Positions 25,867 to 34,836 of a stretch of DNA of 53,912 nt are shown one piece after another. Below the pieces are notes generated by a model that was not told where the DNA came from, made no database searches, and saw nothing but the letters and a program-made list of their open reading frames with translations. How positions within the stretch are numbered: the first letter of the stretch is position 1; each line of letters begins with the position of its first letter. A program made the position numbers and the translations under genes. The stretch spans positions 1 through 53,912 of the forward strand of contig JBPOHD010000111.1 of assembly GCA_052035955.1 (NCBI GenBank). The letters run 5' to 3'. This stretch comes from JAEUNJ01 sp052035955 (GTDB lineage Bacteria; Pseudomonadota; Gammaproteobacteria; Burkholderiales; Rhodocyclaceae).

Positions 25867-27441
25867 ATGAAAGTATCCCAAGCCCTGATCAGCGTTTCCG
25901 ACAAGCACGGCGTGGTGGATTTCGCCCGCGCCCTCGCGGCCCTCGGCGTCAAACTCCTCTCCACCGGCGGCACCGCGAAGCTCCTGCGCGATTCCGGCCT
26001 CGCCGTCACCGATGTCTCCGAATACACGGGCTTTCCCGAGATGCTCGACGGGCGGGTCAAGACCCTCCACCCGAAGGTGCACGGCGGCATCCTGGGCCGA
26101 CGCGACCTGGCCGAGCATGTCAAGACCATGGAGGCCCACGCCATCCCGCCCATCGACCTGGTGGTGGTGAACCTCTACCCCTTCCAGCAGACCGTCGCCC
26201 GCAAGGACTGCAGCCTGGACGACGCGATCGAGAACATCGACATCGGCGGCCCGGCCATGGTGCGGGCGGCAGCCAAGAACCACGGTTCCGAGGCCGGCGG
26301 GGTGGGCGTCGTCACCGACCCGGCGGACTATGACCCGATCATCGAGGAACTGAAGGCCGGCGGCGGCGCCCTCTCCTACCGGACCCGCTTCGCCCTGGCC
26401 AAGAAGGCCTTCACCCATACGGCCCGCTACGACTCGGCCATCGCCAACTGGCTCACCAGCCTGGACGACGAGAACCGTCCCGGCACCTTCCCGGAGCGGC
26501 TGCAACTGGCCTTCGACAAGGTGGATACGATGCGCTACGGCGAGAATCCCCACCAGTCCGCGGCCTTCTACCGGGAAACGGCAGCGGTCCCCGGCAGCAT
26601 CGCCAACTACGCGCAGTTGCAGGGCAAGGAACTGTCCTACAACAACATCGCCGATGCCGACGCGGCCTGGGAGTGCGTCAAGGCCTTCGACGGCGCCGTG
26701 GCCTGCGTGATCGTCAAGCATGCGAACCCCTGCGGCGTGGCGGTCGGCGCCACGGCCGAGGAAGCCTACCGCAAGGCCTTCAAGACCGATCCCACCTCGG
26801 CCTTCGGCGGCATCATCGCCTTCAATTGCGCCCTCGACAAGCCCACCGCGGAAGCCGTCGCAGGACAGTTCGCCGAGGTCATCATCGCGCCCGAGATCAC
26901 CGCCGATGCCCGGGAGGTGTTTGCCGCCAAGCAGAACCTGAGGGTCCTCGTGGTGCCGCTAGGCCGTGCCGACAACGCTTTCGACTACAAGCGCGTCGGC
27001 GGCGGCCTCCTGGTGCAGACAGCCGACCAGGCACGCATCGGACCGGCGGACATCAAGGTGGTCACCAGGCGCGCGCCCACGGAAGGCGAATTGCGCGACC
27101 TGCTCTTCGCCTGGAAGGTCGCCAAGTATGTCAAGTCGAACGCCATCGTCTATTGCAAGGACCACATGACGGTGGGCGTCGGTGCGGGACAGATGAGCCG
27201 CGTGGATTCCGCCCGCATCGCCGCCATCAAGGCTGGGAACAACGGCCTCACCGTGGCCGGCTCGGTCGTCGCCTCCGATGCCTTCTTCCCCTTCCGCGAC
27301 GGCCTCGACGTCCTGGCAAAGGCGGGGGCGACCGCGGTGATCCAGCCCGGCGGTTCCGTCCGGGATGCGGAAGTCATCGCCGCCGCCGACGAGCAGAACG
27401 TGGCCATGGTGTTCACCGGCTTCCGTCATTTCCGGCATTGA
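25867..27441 (+). CDS. purH: bifunctional AICAR transformylase / IMP cyclohydrolase
   Basis: A 524-residue enzyme for the last two steps of IMP synthesis. The N-terminal cyclohydrolase (MGS-like, ~1-195) shows LISVSDKHGVVDFAR, LLSTGGTAKLL and RVKTLHPKVHGGIL. The C-terminal transformylase carries the motif IVKHANPCGVAVG, with the catalytic Lys-His pair, and ends with SDAFFPFRDGLD and a terminal HFRH. Full length. purD follows 108 bp later on the same strand, the usual purHD order. Confidence 0.96.
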   Translation: MKVSQALISVSDKHGVVDFARALAALGVKLLSTGGTAKLLRDSGLAVTDVSEYTGFPEMLDGRVKTLHPKVHGGILGRRDLAEHVKTMEAHAIPPIDLVVVNLYPFQQTVARKDCSLDDAIENIDIGGPAMVRAAAKNHGSEAGGVGVVTDPADYDPIIEELKAGGGALSYRTRFALAKKAFTHTARYDSAIANWLTSLDDENRPGTFPERLQLAFDKVDTMRYGENPHQSAAFYRETAAVPGSIANYAQLQGKELSYNNIADADAAWECVKAFDGAVACVIVKHANPCGVAVGATAEEAYRKAFKTDPTSAFGGIIAFNCALDKPTAEAVAGQFAEVIIAPEITADAREVFAAKQNLRVLVVPLGRADNAFDYKRVGGGLLVQTADQARIGPADIKVVTRRAPTEGELRDLLFAWKVAKYVKSNAIVYCKDHMTVGVGAGQMSRVDSARIAAIKAGNNGLTVAGSVVASDAFFPFRDGLDVLAKAGATAVIQPGGSVRDAEVIAAADEQNVAMVFTGFRHFRH

Positions 27442-27549
27442 AATGATGGCCCTCTTCGCCGCAGCCTCCTCCTTCGGGAAGGGTGCGACCCAGGTTCCCT
27501 TCTCCACACTTTCTCCGGCCGCGCCCCGCCGCGGCGCGGCGGAGGCGCC

Positions 27550-28818
27550 ATGAAACTCCTCGTCATCGGTTCCGGCGGCCGCGAGCATGCCCTCGCCTGG
27601 CGCCTCGCCCAGTCGCCCGGCCTGCAGAAGGTCTTCGTCGCGCCCGGAAACGCCGGGACGGCCCGCGAACATGAACTGGAAAACGTGCCGATCACCGACA
27701 TCGGCGAGCTGGTCGAATTCGCCAAGCGCGAGAAGGTTCACTTCACCCTGGTCGGCCCCGAAGCGCCGCTGGCGGCAGGCATCGTGGACGCATTCCGCGA
27801 CGCCGGGCTGCGGATCTTCGGCCCGACGAAGGCGGCGGCCCAACTGGAAAGCTCCAAGGACTTCGCCAAGCGTTTCATGGCCCGGCATGACATTCCGACG
27901 GCCGCCTTCGAGACCTTCTCCGACGCCTCGAAGGCTCACGCCTACGTAGACGCCAACGGCGCACCCATCGTCGTCAAGGCCGACGGCCTGGCGGCCGGCA
28001 AGGGCGTCGTGGTGGCCATGGACCTGGCCGAGGCCCACGCCGCCATCGACATGATGCTGGTGGACAACCGCATGGGCAACGCGGGAGCCCGGGTGGTGAT
28101 CGAGGAGTTCCTGGACGGCGAGGAGGCCAGCTTCATCGTCATGGCCGATGGACACCATGCCCTGCCCCTGGCCACCAGCCAGGACCACAAGCGACTGAAG
28201 GACGGCGATGCCGGCCCCAATACGGGCGGCATGGGTGCCTACTCTCCGGCGCCGGTCGTGACGCCGGACGTCCATGCCCAGGTGATGCGCAAGGTCATCA
28301 TGCCGACCATCCATGGCATGGCGAAGGACGGCATCACCTTCACCGGCTTCCTCTATGCCGGCCTGATGATCAAGCCCGACGGAACGGTCAAGGTCCTTGA
28401 ATTCAACTGCCGCATGGGCGATCCGGAGACCCAACCGATCATGATGCGGCTGAAGAGCGACTTCCGGGAGATCGTGGACGCCGCCATAGACGCCCGGCTG
28501 GACAAGGTCGAGGCCGAATGGGACCGTCGCGTCGCCCTCGGCGTCGTCATGGCTGCCGGCGGCTATCCCGACCAGCCGCGCCGCGGCGACACGATCCACG
28601 GACTGGAGCGGGATCCCGAGGACGGCCATGTCTTCCATGCCGGCACCGCCGAGGCCGATGGCCAGGTCGTGACGGCCGGCGGCCGCGTCCTCTGCGTCAC
28701 CGCCCTGGGCGATACCGTCCGCCTGGCCCAGAAGCGCGCCTACGAACTCCTGGAGCCGATCCGCTTCGACGGCATGCAGCACCGCAGCGACATCGGTCAC
28801 CGCGCCATCCGGCGCTAA
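27550..28818 (+). CDS. purD: phosphoribosylamine-glycine ligase
   Basis: GAR synthetase joins glycine to phosphoribosylamine with ATP, the second step of purine synthesis. The 422-residue ATP-grasp protein starts KLLVIGSGGREHALAWRL; other signatures are VGPEAPLAAGIVD, VVKADGLAAGKGV, the MGAYSPAP loop and LEFNCRMGDPETQ for metal binding. GGAGG precedes the ATG. The 108-bp gap from purH contains a GC-rich inverted repeat (27521-27541) but no T tract, so co-transcription with purH is likely. Confidence 0.96.
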   Translation: MKLLVIGSGGREHALAWRLAQSPGLQKVFVAPGNAGTAREHELENVPITDIGELVEFAKREKVHFTLVGPEAPLAAGIVDAFRDAGLRIFGPTKAAAQLESSKDFAKRFMARHDIPTAAFETFSDASKAHAYVDANGAPIVVKADGLAAGKGVVVAMDLAEAHAAIDMMLVDNRMGNAGARVVIEEFLDGEEASFIVMADGHHALPLATSQDHKRLKDGDAGPNTGGMGAYSPAPVVTPDVHAQVMRKVIMPTIHGMAKDGITFTGFLYAGLMIKPDGTVKVLEFNCRMGDPETQPIMMRLKSDFREIVDAAIDARLDKVEAEWDRRVALGVVMAAGGYPDQPRRGDTIHGLERDPEDGHVFHAGTAEADGQVVTAGGRVLCVTALGDTVRLAQKRAYELLEPIRFDGMQHRSDIGHRAIRR

Positions 28819-28929
28819 CAGGCGAATCCGCGCCAGACGGGGCCCCGAAGCCCGGAGGCGCAGGGTCAAGCACTGACCATTCTTGCGGGATAGAATCGTT
28901 CGGAATTGACTCTCGACTCGGAGGTGCTC

Positions 28930-29688
28930 ATGCCGCGGTCAAATTCGTGGCTGGCCGGCAGGCTCCCAAAACGGGGAGTGCGGCCGATAAACGCAGGTTC
29001 GATTCCGGGCGCCGCCCAGCGATTGCGGGTCAGTGGTTCGCACCGAAATCATCTCGTCGGCGCCCCGCTGGCCGCCACCATCGACCGCGGCCGACAAAGC
29101 TCCAGTGTGGCCGCCACGTGGCCGGTCGTGGTTTCGATCGCGGGAGGGTTCTTGCTCGGGGTGACCGGTCTGGTCGTCGGTGAATCCCTGGCGCTTGTCG
29201 GCGGTGGCGGTCTGGCGGCCTTGGGCCTCGCTTGGTTCGCCGTGGTCCAGTCGAAGCGCCACGCTGCTCCGACGTCGTCAAAAGAGCTGATAGGGGCCGC
29301 AGCAGATCTGGACGCCTTCCTCGCTACCATCACGCCCCGCTTGCCACCGGAAGTATTGTCCCGCCTGGGAAAGCTGAAGTCAGCCCTCGCTGAAGCATCG
29401 CGCGTACTGTCCGGTACCGATCAGGTGCCCGGGACGGCCTCCGAAGACAGCTTCTTCGTGCACGCGTGCATTTCGCGCTACCTTCCGGACGCCTGCCGCC
29501 ACTACCTCTCAGTCGTCGAGGCAGCTCGACGCGCCAACCAGAAGGAAGAAATCGAGTCGGCACTGGCAGCCACCTGCGAGCAACTGGATGTGCTTACCCG
29601 CCGTCTCGAGGATATCTTCCGCCGACTCGCTCAAAGGGAAGCCGAGAAACTCGAGAATCACCGAAAATTCATCGACAGCAAGGGCTGA
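28930..29688 (+). CDS. XpaC-like (5-bromo-4-chloroindolyl phosphate hydrolysis family) membrane protein
   Basis: A 252-residue protein that resembles the XpaC family: a poorly conserved, basic N-terminal tail (1-60), two membrane helices (~64-82 and ~85-106), and a cytoplasmic helical domain with a family-like pattern (RYLPDACRHYLSVVEA, then long amphipathic helices). XpaC takes its name from a Bacillus subtilis gene that raised X-phosphate hydrolysis; its real function is unknown. In B. subtilis xpaC neighbours a TelA-type gene (yaaN), and here a telA homologue lies 0.5 kb away on the other strand, which strengthens the call. GGAGG lies 6 bases before the ATG. A TAGAAT -10-like hexamer is at 28891. 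Confidence 0.65.
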   Translation: MPRSNSWLAGRLPKRGVRPINAGSIPGAAQRLRVSGSHRNHLVGAPLAATIDRGRQSSSVAATWPVVVSIAGGFLLGVTGLVVGESLALVGGGGLAALGLAWFAVVQSKRHAAPTSSKELIGAAADLDAFLATITPRLPPEVLSRLGKLKSALAEASRVLSGTDQVPGTASEDSFFVHACISRYLPDACRHYLSVVEAARRANQKEEIESALAATCEQLDVLTRRLEDIFRRLAQREAEKLENHRKFIDSKG

Positions 29689-29723
29689 TCGGCCACCAAT
29701 ACATCGCACGGCGGCCGCCTCGC

Positions 29724-30176
29724 TCAAGGCAGGGTCTCGGTTATTGGGTCGGCGCGAGACGCGGACTCGATGATGTCGGCCTCCTGCTTGTCACGCACTG
29801 TCTTCGCTAGGGTGAAGGCCATGCTTACCAAGAACAGCCAACTGACGACCATATAGCCCTTTTCCCAGCTTCCGGAGTTCATCCTGAACAATCCCCAGGC
29901 GGTCAGTGACACGGCGACGAAGAAGCCAATCCATACCGTCATGACCCACGGGCCGGTATCCACCTTTTCGTCCCTGTTGTCGCGAATCATCTTCGCCAGA
30001 ACGAAGGCTGCAAACAAGCAGAAGAAAAAGCCGATGGCGAGGAAGGCTCGATCGAGTTCCTGACTTGGCATGTTCCAAACGCCTGCCGTGCAGGCGAAAA
30101 TAGCCAAACCGAAGGAAATCCATACCTGCATGGTCCACGCGGCAGTATCCCGCCGCACCAGAAATTTCTGCGTCAT
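29724..30176 (-). CDS. YiaA/YiaB-type inner-membrane protein
   Basis: A 150-residue membrane protein made of two tandem copies of the YiaAB two-helix unit (residues ~14-66 and ~77-129). Each copy begins W-x-x-x-VWI-x-F, has a hydrophobic helix, and ends AK-x-x-RD, with the second copy reading WVMTVWIGFF and LAKTVRD. E. coli yiaA/yiaB are of unknown function. It is downstream of telA on the same strand with 25 bases between, so the two are probably one operon; the gene is convergent with the XpaC-like gene. Its bases are visibly less GC-rich than the surrounding core genes. Confidence 0.8.
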   Translation of the reverse strand: MTQKFLVRRDTAAWTMQVWISFGLAIFACTAGVWNMPSQELDRAFLAIGFFFCLFAAFVLAKMIRDNRDEKVDTGPWVMTVWIGFFVAVSLTAWGLFRMNSGSWEKGYMVVSWLFLVSMAFTLAKTVRDKQEADIIESASRADPITETLP

Positions 30177-30201
30177 TGCCGAACCCTCCTATTTGAATGA
30201 G

Positions 30202-31410
30202 TCAAAGTCTTACCGGTCCTTCCAGGCCCGGCGTCACCGTATCCTTGAGTTTCTCCCGCCGGACCCTGTCGATATAGGACTGCGCCTTTGCCACCTGATC
30301 CTTCATCACGGCATTGTTCTGCGCCATCGCCTCGATGGCCTTGGCCCTAAAGTTGTCCATCGTGTCCATAGCCTTGAACGTCATTTCGAACATCTCCTTA
30401 ATCTTCTCGATTCCCAGTAGCGGATTTCCACTGAATTTGGCGGTTCGCTCGGCATGGTCGTTCAGTTGCTTGCCGGATTCGCTGATCAGATTGGCGATGG
30501 TCGAATTGACCCCTTCCAGCATTTCCATAACTCTCACCTGGTTCCCGGTGGCCCGCGCGACGGTCTGTGCGACGGCGAGCGCCGACATTCCTGTCGTAGC
30601 GACGCGCTCACAGCCAAGCCCCATCTCCCGGCATGTCTTCTTGAGGACGTCTAGGGATAGGTAGCCATTGACGCAGACCGCCTGCTGGGTTTGCATGTCT
30701 TGAAGATTCTGCCTTGCGTAGTACAGGACCTCCTGCTCTAGCGCGCGGGCCCGTTCCGGGTCCGTTGCCTTGAGGGCGGCGACCTTCGCCGCCAGACTTG
30801 CATCCAGTTGCTCCGCGAACCGGATCGCGGCCTTCAACCGCTGCATCGCATCCCAGAGCTTGGTGCGCGTCGACTCGATCTCGATGCCGTCCCTCTGCAT
30901 ATCGTCCCGGGCGGCGTAGATCTGCTTCAGCGCCGAAGAAAGCTGCGTGCTGGCGCTCTGGAACCTTCGGAAGTACGACTTCATCCGGTTGCCGAAAGGA
31001 ATGACGCCGAGGAACTTGTTGGACGTCAGTAGGTCTCCCTCCTTTCCGGGGTCGAGGTCGTCCAGTTGCTTGCGCATGTCCTCGATGGCACGAAACGCAG
31101 GCGAATCCTCCATGCCGATCATGTTGCGCTCCATGAATCGGCCGGTCATGAGACTGGCGGCAATCGAGATTTCCTCGCGGCCGAGACGAAACGCCGAATC
31201 CAGCTTGCCCTTGAACGAATCACTGTTAAGGTCCTCGGTAAGGACCGCCTCGATGAATCGTCCAACCTGATTATCGACGGCCGACTCGGTGTCAGGCGGC
31301 AATCGGTTCGCCTTGTTGGCCTGCGGCACATCGAGAGGTGCCACGGCCTCGGGCGGAGCAAGAACGAACTCGACAGACGAATCTGTGGAACCATCAGTAT
31401 CGATCGGCAT
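30202..31410 (-). CDS. telA: TelA/KlaA-family toxic-anion resistance protein
   Basis: A 402-residue cytoplasmic, mostly helical protein of the TelA family, first linked to tellurite resistance on plasmid RK2 and widespread as the chromosomal homologue YaaN. Family stretches are LLTSNKFLGVIPFGNRMKSY, the long coiled helices with LKQIYAARDDMQRDG, and the C-terminal GLGCERVATTGMSALAVAQ and VNSTIANLI. Biochemical function is unknown. The ATG at 31410 follows GGAGG; upstream in-frame sequence is not family-like. A TACAAT -10-like sequence on the minus strand lies at 31464-31469. Downstream come yiaAB and, convergently, the XpaC-like gene. Confidence 0.88.
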   Translation of the reverse strand: MPIDTDGSTDSSVEFVLAPPEAVAPLDVPQANKANRLPPDTESAVDNQVGRFIEAVLTEDLNSDSFKGKLDSAFRLGREEISIAASLMTGRFMERNMIGMEDSPAFRAIEDMRKQLDDLDPGKEGDLLTSNKFLGVIPFGNRMKSYFRRFQSASTQLSSALKQIYAARDDMQRDGIEIESTRTKLWDAMQRLKAAIRFAEQLDASLAAKVAALKATDPERARALEQEVLYYARQNLQDMQTQQAVCVNGYLSLDVLKKTCREMGLGCERVATTGMSALAVAQTVARATGNQVRVMEMLEGVNSTIANLISESGKQLNDHAERTAKFSGNPLLGIEKIKEMFEMTFKAMDTMDNFRAKAIEAMAQNNAVMKDQVAKAQSYIDRVRREKLKDTVTPGLEGPVRL

Positions 31411-31617
31411 CGGACCTCCGCGGGATCGGTTAAACGAATTGACATGGAAATATTCGGTCCGGGATTGTACCCATTTTGGCATGGAGGCGGAACGTCGGCC
31501 CCGTCCGCCATACCTCTACAAAAAGTGGTTCTTCGGGCTGGAGACTCGGCGAATCCGGGCACAATAGATACCTGAATGATTATTGGGCGCCGGCTCACGG
31601 TAAGCGTGGAGGACCAC

Positions 31618-32520
31618 ATGGATACTGCAACGAGGGAGGTGAAGTCGTATCTGACCCAACTCCAGGCGCGCATCGTCGCGGCCCTGGAGGCCTTCGACGG
31701 CGAGAGCTTCCGCACCGACTCCTGGGAACGCCCCGAGGGTGGCGGTGGTGTTTCGCGGCTCATCGAGGATGGGCGCTTCTTCGAGCGCGGCGGGGTCAAT
31801 TTCTCCCACGTCATGGGATCGGCCATGCCGGCCTCGGCCACGGCCCATCGCCCGGAACTGGCGGGGCGCCGCTGGGAAGCAATGGGCGTTTCCCTGGTCC
31901 TCCACCCGCGCAACCCCTGGTGTCCCACCTCCCACATGAACGTCCGCTTCTTCGTGGCCGAAAAGGCCGGTGCGGACCCGGTCTGGTGGTTCGGCGGCGG
32001 CATGGACCTGACCCCCTACTATGGCTTCGAGGAAGATGCCGTGCATTTCCACGGGACCTGCCGGGACGCCCTCGCACCTTTCGGGGAGGACGTCCATGCC
32101 CGCTACAAGAAATGGTGCGACGACTATTTCTACCTGAAGCACCGCAAGGAGCCGCGGGGCGTCGGCGGCGTGTTCTTCGACGACCTCAACGACGGCGGCT
32201 TCGACCGGTGCTTCGGCCTGACCCGCAGCGTCGGCGACCACTTCCTGGAGGCCTACCTGCCCATCCTCGAAAGGCGGCGCGACCTGGCCTTTGGGGAGCG
32301 GGAGCGGGACTTCCAGGCTTACCGCCGCGGACGCTACGTGGAGTTCAACCTGGTATGGGACCGGGGCACCCTGTTCGGCCTCCAGTCGGGAGGGCGCACA
32401 GAATCCATCCTGATGTCATTGCCGCCGGTGGTCAAGTGGCGCTATGACTGGCATCCGGAACCCGGGAGCCCGGAGGCAAGGCTCTACGAGGATTTCCTGC
32501 CGCCGCGCGACTGGATTTGA
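31618..32520 (+). CDS. hemF: oxygen-dependent coproporphyrinogen III oxidase
   Basis: HemF uses O2 to decarboxylate coproporphyrinogen III to protoporphyrinogen IX. The 300-residue protein contains the signature region CPTSHMNVRFFVAEK, FGGGMDLTPYYGFEEDA, HFHGTCRDAL and FNLVWDRGTLFGL with a C-terminal PPRDWI. I chose the ATG at 31618 because GGAGG lies 5 bases upstream and the N-terminus then matches the family. It stands alone after the telA module and is convergent with hemY, so the window holds hemF, hemC, hemD, hemA and two accessory hem genes. Confidence 0.96.
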   Translation: MDTATREVKSYLTQLQARIVAALEAFDGESFRTDSWERPEGGGGVSRLIEDGRFFERGGVNFSHVMGSAMPASATAHRPELAGRRWEAMGVSLVLHPRNPWCPTSHMNVRFFVAEKAGADPVWWFGGGMDLTPYYGFEEDAVHFHGTCRDALAPFGEDVHARYKKWCDDYFYLKHRKEPRGVGGVFFDDLNDGGFDRCFGLTRSVGDHFLEAYLPILERRRDLAFGERERDFQAYRRGRYVEFNLVWDRGTLFGLQSGGRTESILMSLPPVVKWRYDWHPEPGSPEARLYEDFLPPRDWI

Positions 32521-32539
32521 CGCCGGTCCCCGACGCGAC

Positions 32540-33709
32540 TCAGGCGAACTCGGCTGCCGACCGGAAATGGCGGTTTGCATCGGCCGTCTTCTCCAGGCGT
32601 TCCAGTAGGCGGGCCAGTTCCAGATGGCCTTCCCGCGAAGGCGCCACGGCCAGGGAGGCCTCCAGGTAGCTCTCGGCCTTGCCCCACAACTGCCGGCGCT
32701 GACACAGTCGACCGAGGGTGAGGAGCAGGCGCGCGTCGCCCGGATGATCGGCCAGCCAGCGCTCGGCCCGGGCGATACGGCCCAGGGCATCCGATTCCTC
32801 GCATTCGGCATATAGGGCCACCAGGGAAGAATCCCAGCCCTCGTCGAGGGCATCCCCGATCAGGTCCCCGGCCGCGGCGCACTCCCCGGATTCGCCCAAG
32901 GCACGGGCAGCCTCGAGAGCCAGGCGGACGTCATGGCGTTCTGCGGCCGGAATCTTCTGCCAATAATTGCGAAGCCCGTGGCCGTTCTGTCCCAGTGCCT
33001 GCAGGTTCTCCCGATGGGCCCGGAGCTTCAGGGGCGCCGCCTGGTCCGCCGTGAGCGCTCCATGCTTCTCGAGCTGCCGGATGATGCGCAGGGCCTCGTC
33101 CCAGCGCCCCAGTCCCTGGCAGGCGCGCAGGGTCAGGCGCAGCGCCGCGATATGGCGGCCGGCACTCTCCGCGAGTTCGTCGAGGAGTTGAAGGGCCTCC
33201 TCGAACCGGCGGGTATCCAGTGCCAGTTCGGCCTCGCTCATCAGCCGGGCGTGGCGAGTCTCGGCGTCCGCCGTCCGGGCCCGCGCGCGCCATTCCTCCT
33301 GCCGCATCGGATCCCGCAGCGCATGGGCGGAGCGCAGGCCCAGGATGGCGGCCAGGCCCCTGCCATGGCCGGACGCGAAGGCCAGGGCGGCGCTCTTCAA
33401 GGCGTGGCCGTAACGTCCTTCGAAATACAGCCGCGCGCCCTCCTGCAGGGCCCCCTCGGCCTTGTCCCGCCGCCGCCGCGCCCGGAATTCCTGAACGGCC
33501 CTTGGCAGGCGCAGGGTATTGATGACCAGGCGCAGCACCAGATAGAGGGCCAGGAAGCCCGCGACCTGGAGGACCAGCAGCAGGTTCAGGGAAATCTCCA
33601 TGCGCCAGGGCGGCAGCACGAAGAGGACATACCCGTCGTTGTACCTGGCCGCCAGGGACAATCCCACGGCCAGCGCGGCCAAGGTCAGCAGCCAAAGCAG
33701 GGCACGCAT
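32540..33709 (-). CDS. hemY: HemY-like heme-biosynthesis-associated TPR protein
   Basis: A 389-residue inner-membrane protein of the proteobacterial HemY family (not the Bacillus oxidase of the same name). Two N-terminal helices (~1-25 and ~40-62, LLLVLQVAGFLALYLVLRLV) precede tetratricopeptide-like helical repeats to the C-terminus. The function is unknown, but the gene always follows hemX, as here with a four-base ATGA overlap. The reading frame stays open far upstream through hemX; I treat that as a GC-rich artefact, since the family N-terminus begins at this ATG. Confidence 0.9.
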   Translation of the reverse strand: MRALLWLLTLAALAVGLSLAARYNDGYVLFVLPPWRMEISLNLLLVLQVAGFLALYLVLRLVINTLRLPRAVQEFRARRRRDKAEGALQEGARLYFEGRYGHALKSAALAFASGHGRGLAAILGLRSAHALRDPMRQEEWRARARTADAETRHARLMSEAELALDTRRFEEALQLLDELAESAGRHIAALRLTLRACQGLGRWDEALRIIRQLEKHGALTADQAAPLKLRAHRENLQALGQNGHGLRNYWQKIPAAERHDVRLALEAARALGESGECAAAGDLIGDALDEGWDSSLVALYAECEESDALGRIARAERWLADHPGDARLLLTLGRLCQRRQLWGKAESYLEASLAVAPSREGHLELARLLERLEKTADANRHFRSAAEFA

Positions 33710-34836
33710 CAGCGGGACGGACTTGCCTGGCGGGGAGCGGCCGGGTCCCGATCCCGGACCACCTTGAAATTTCGCAATGCTGCGAGGGTTTCGTTGAGGC
33801 TGGGCGGCTCCAGCGCCACATCCACTGCCGCAAGTGCCCGGAGGGTGAGTTGCGCTGCCTGGACCGGCTTGGCGCGGGTGTCGAAGAACCGGTCGAGCCA
33901 ATCCCGCGCCTGCCGGATGTCCTCGCGATAGCTGCGACCGTCCCTGGTCAACAGCGAGAGTCGGGCATTGAGCAGGCGCAGGCGCAGGTTCTCCCGCAGG
34001 AAGAAGCTCTGGTTCGGGGACAGCAGGGCCGGATCCCGATGGTTTGCCTCGTCGATGCGTTCGATGCGGACCAGCTGACGCATTTCCTGCCAGAAGTCCT
34101 CCGCCAGCCCCTTCCAGTAGCCGGCCTCCGTCGGCTTGGTCGTCGGCCGCACCGCCGGCTCCGCCCGGGGCCGCTGCTCGAATGCCAAGGGCATGGCGTC
34201 GACGGCCGCAACCACCCCTTCCAGCCTGAGCGCGATGCCGGGGACGTCGGCGTTCGGCTGGGCTTTCAAGCGGTCCATGTCGCGGTTGATCAGCTTGCGC
34301 AGCCCGAGCAACTGGGGCTGGGCTGCCCTGGCCAGCCGGGCGTCGGCGCCGGACAGCGCGATCAGCGCCGCCTCGACGTTGCCGGCCAGTTGCAACTGCT
34401 GGGCGGCAACCGAGACCAGCTGCTCCACTTCGGACAACAGGCGCTCGTCCCGGCTCCGGGAAAGCTCCTGGTACATGGATTCGAGGGCGAGCTGCTGCCC
34501 CTGCGCCTCCGCGAGGCGGGCCTCCAGGGCGCCCACCTTGGCTTGCAGAGCCAGCACCGCCTCGTGGTTCTGGCGCGCCAGGGTTCGGCTCTCCGCGGCC
34601 GCGACCCCGCCTTCGGCCAGGCGGCGCGACAACTCCACCTGCATGTCTGCAATTCGGCTGCGGGTTTCCCACCATTGCCAGGCGACGATGCCCAGGACGG
34701 CGACGGCGATGGCGGCCGGCTGCCGCCATGGGGGCCTGGGTGATGCCGTTGGGGCCGACACGGCAGAGGCGGGCGGAATGAAGACCGGCGTCGGCTCCGG
34801 CGCCACATCCCCTCGGCGCGGATCCTCAGCGGACAT
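33709..34836 (-). CDS. hemX: HemX-like membrane-anchored protein
   Basis: A 375-residue protein with a cytoplasmic Pro-rich start, one membrane helix (PAAIAVAVLGIVAWQWW), a coiled-coil and a helical periplasmic domain. It is the hemX found in hemCDXY operons, often misannotated as uroporphyrinogen-III C-methyltransferase; no SAM-binding methyltransferase motifs are visible, so enzyme activity is not expected. Overlaps hemD upstream (11 bases) and hemY downstream (ATGA). Confidence 0.9.
   Translation of the reverse strand: MSAEDPRRGDVAPEPTPVFIPPASAVSAPTASPRPPWRQPAAIAVAVLGIVAWQWWETRSRIADMQVELSRRLAEGGVAAAESRTLARQNHEAVLALQAKVGALEARLAEAQGQQLALESMYQELSRSRDERLLSEVEQLVSVAAQQLQLAGNVEAALIALSGADARLARAAQPQLLGLRKLINRDMDRLKAQPNADVPGIALRLEGVVAAVDAMPLAFEQRPRAEPAVRPTTKPTEAGYWKGLAEDFWQEMRQLVRIERIDEANHRDPALLSPNQSFFLRENLRLRLLNARLSLLTRDGRSYREDIRQARDWLDRFFDTRAKPVQAAQLTLRALAAVDVALEPPSLNETLAALRNFKVVRDRDPAAPRQASPSR

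Noticed and set aside
32540..34729. A 729-codon frame that seems to fuse HemX-region sequence to HemY
   Set aside because: The upstream part is an out-of-frame reading of hemX; the family N-terminus of HemY starts at 33709 with an ATGA overlap.
33709..34836. HemX as an active uroporphyrinogen-III methyltransferase
   Set aside because: No SAM-binding methyltransferase motifs; one membrane helix and coiled-coil only.
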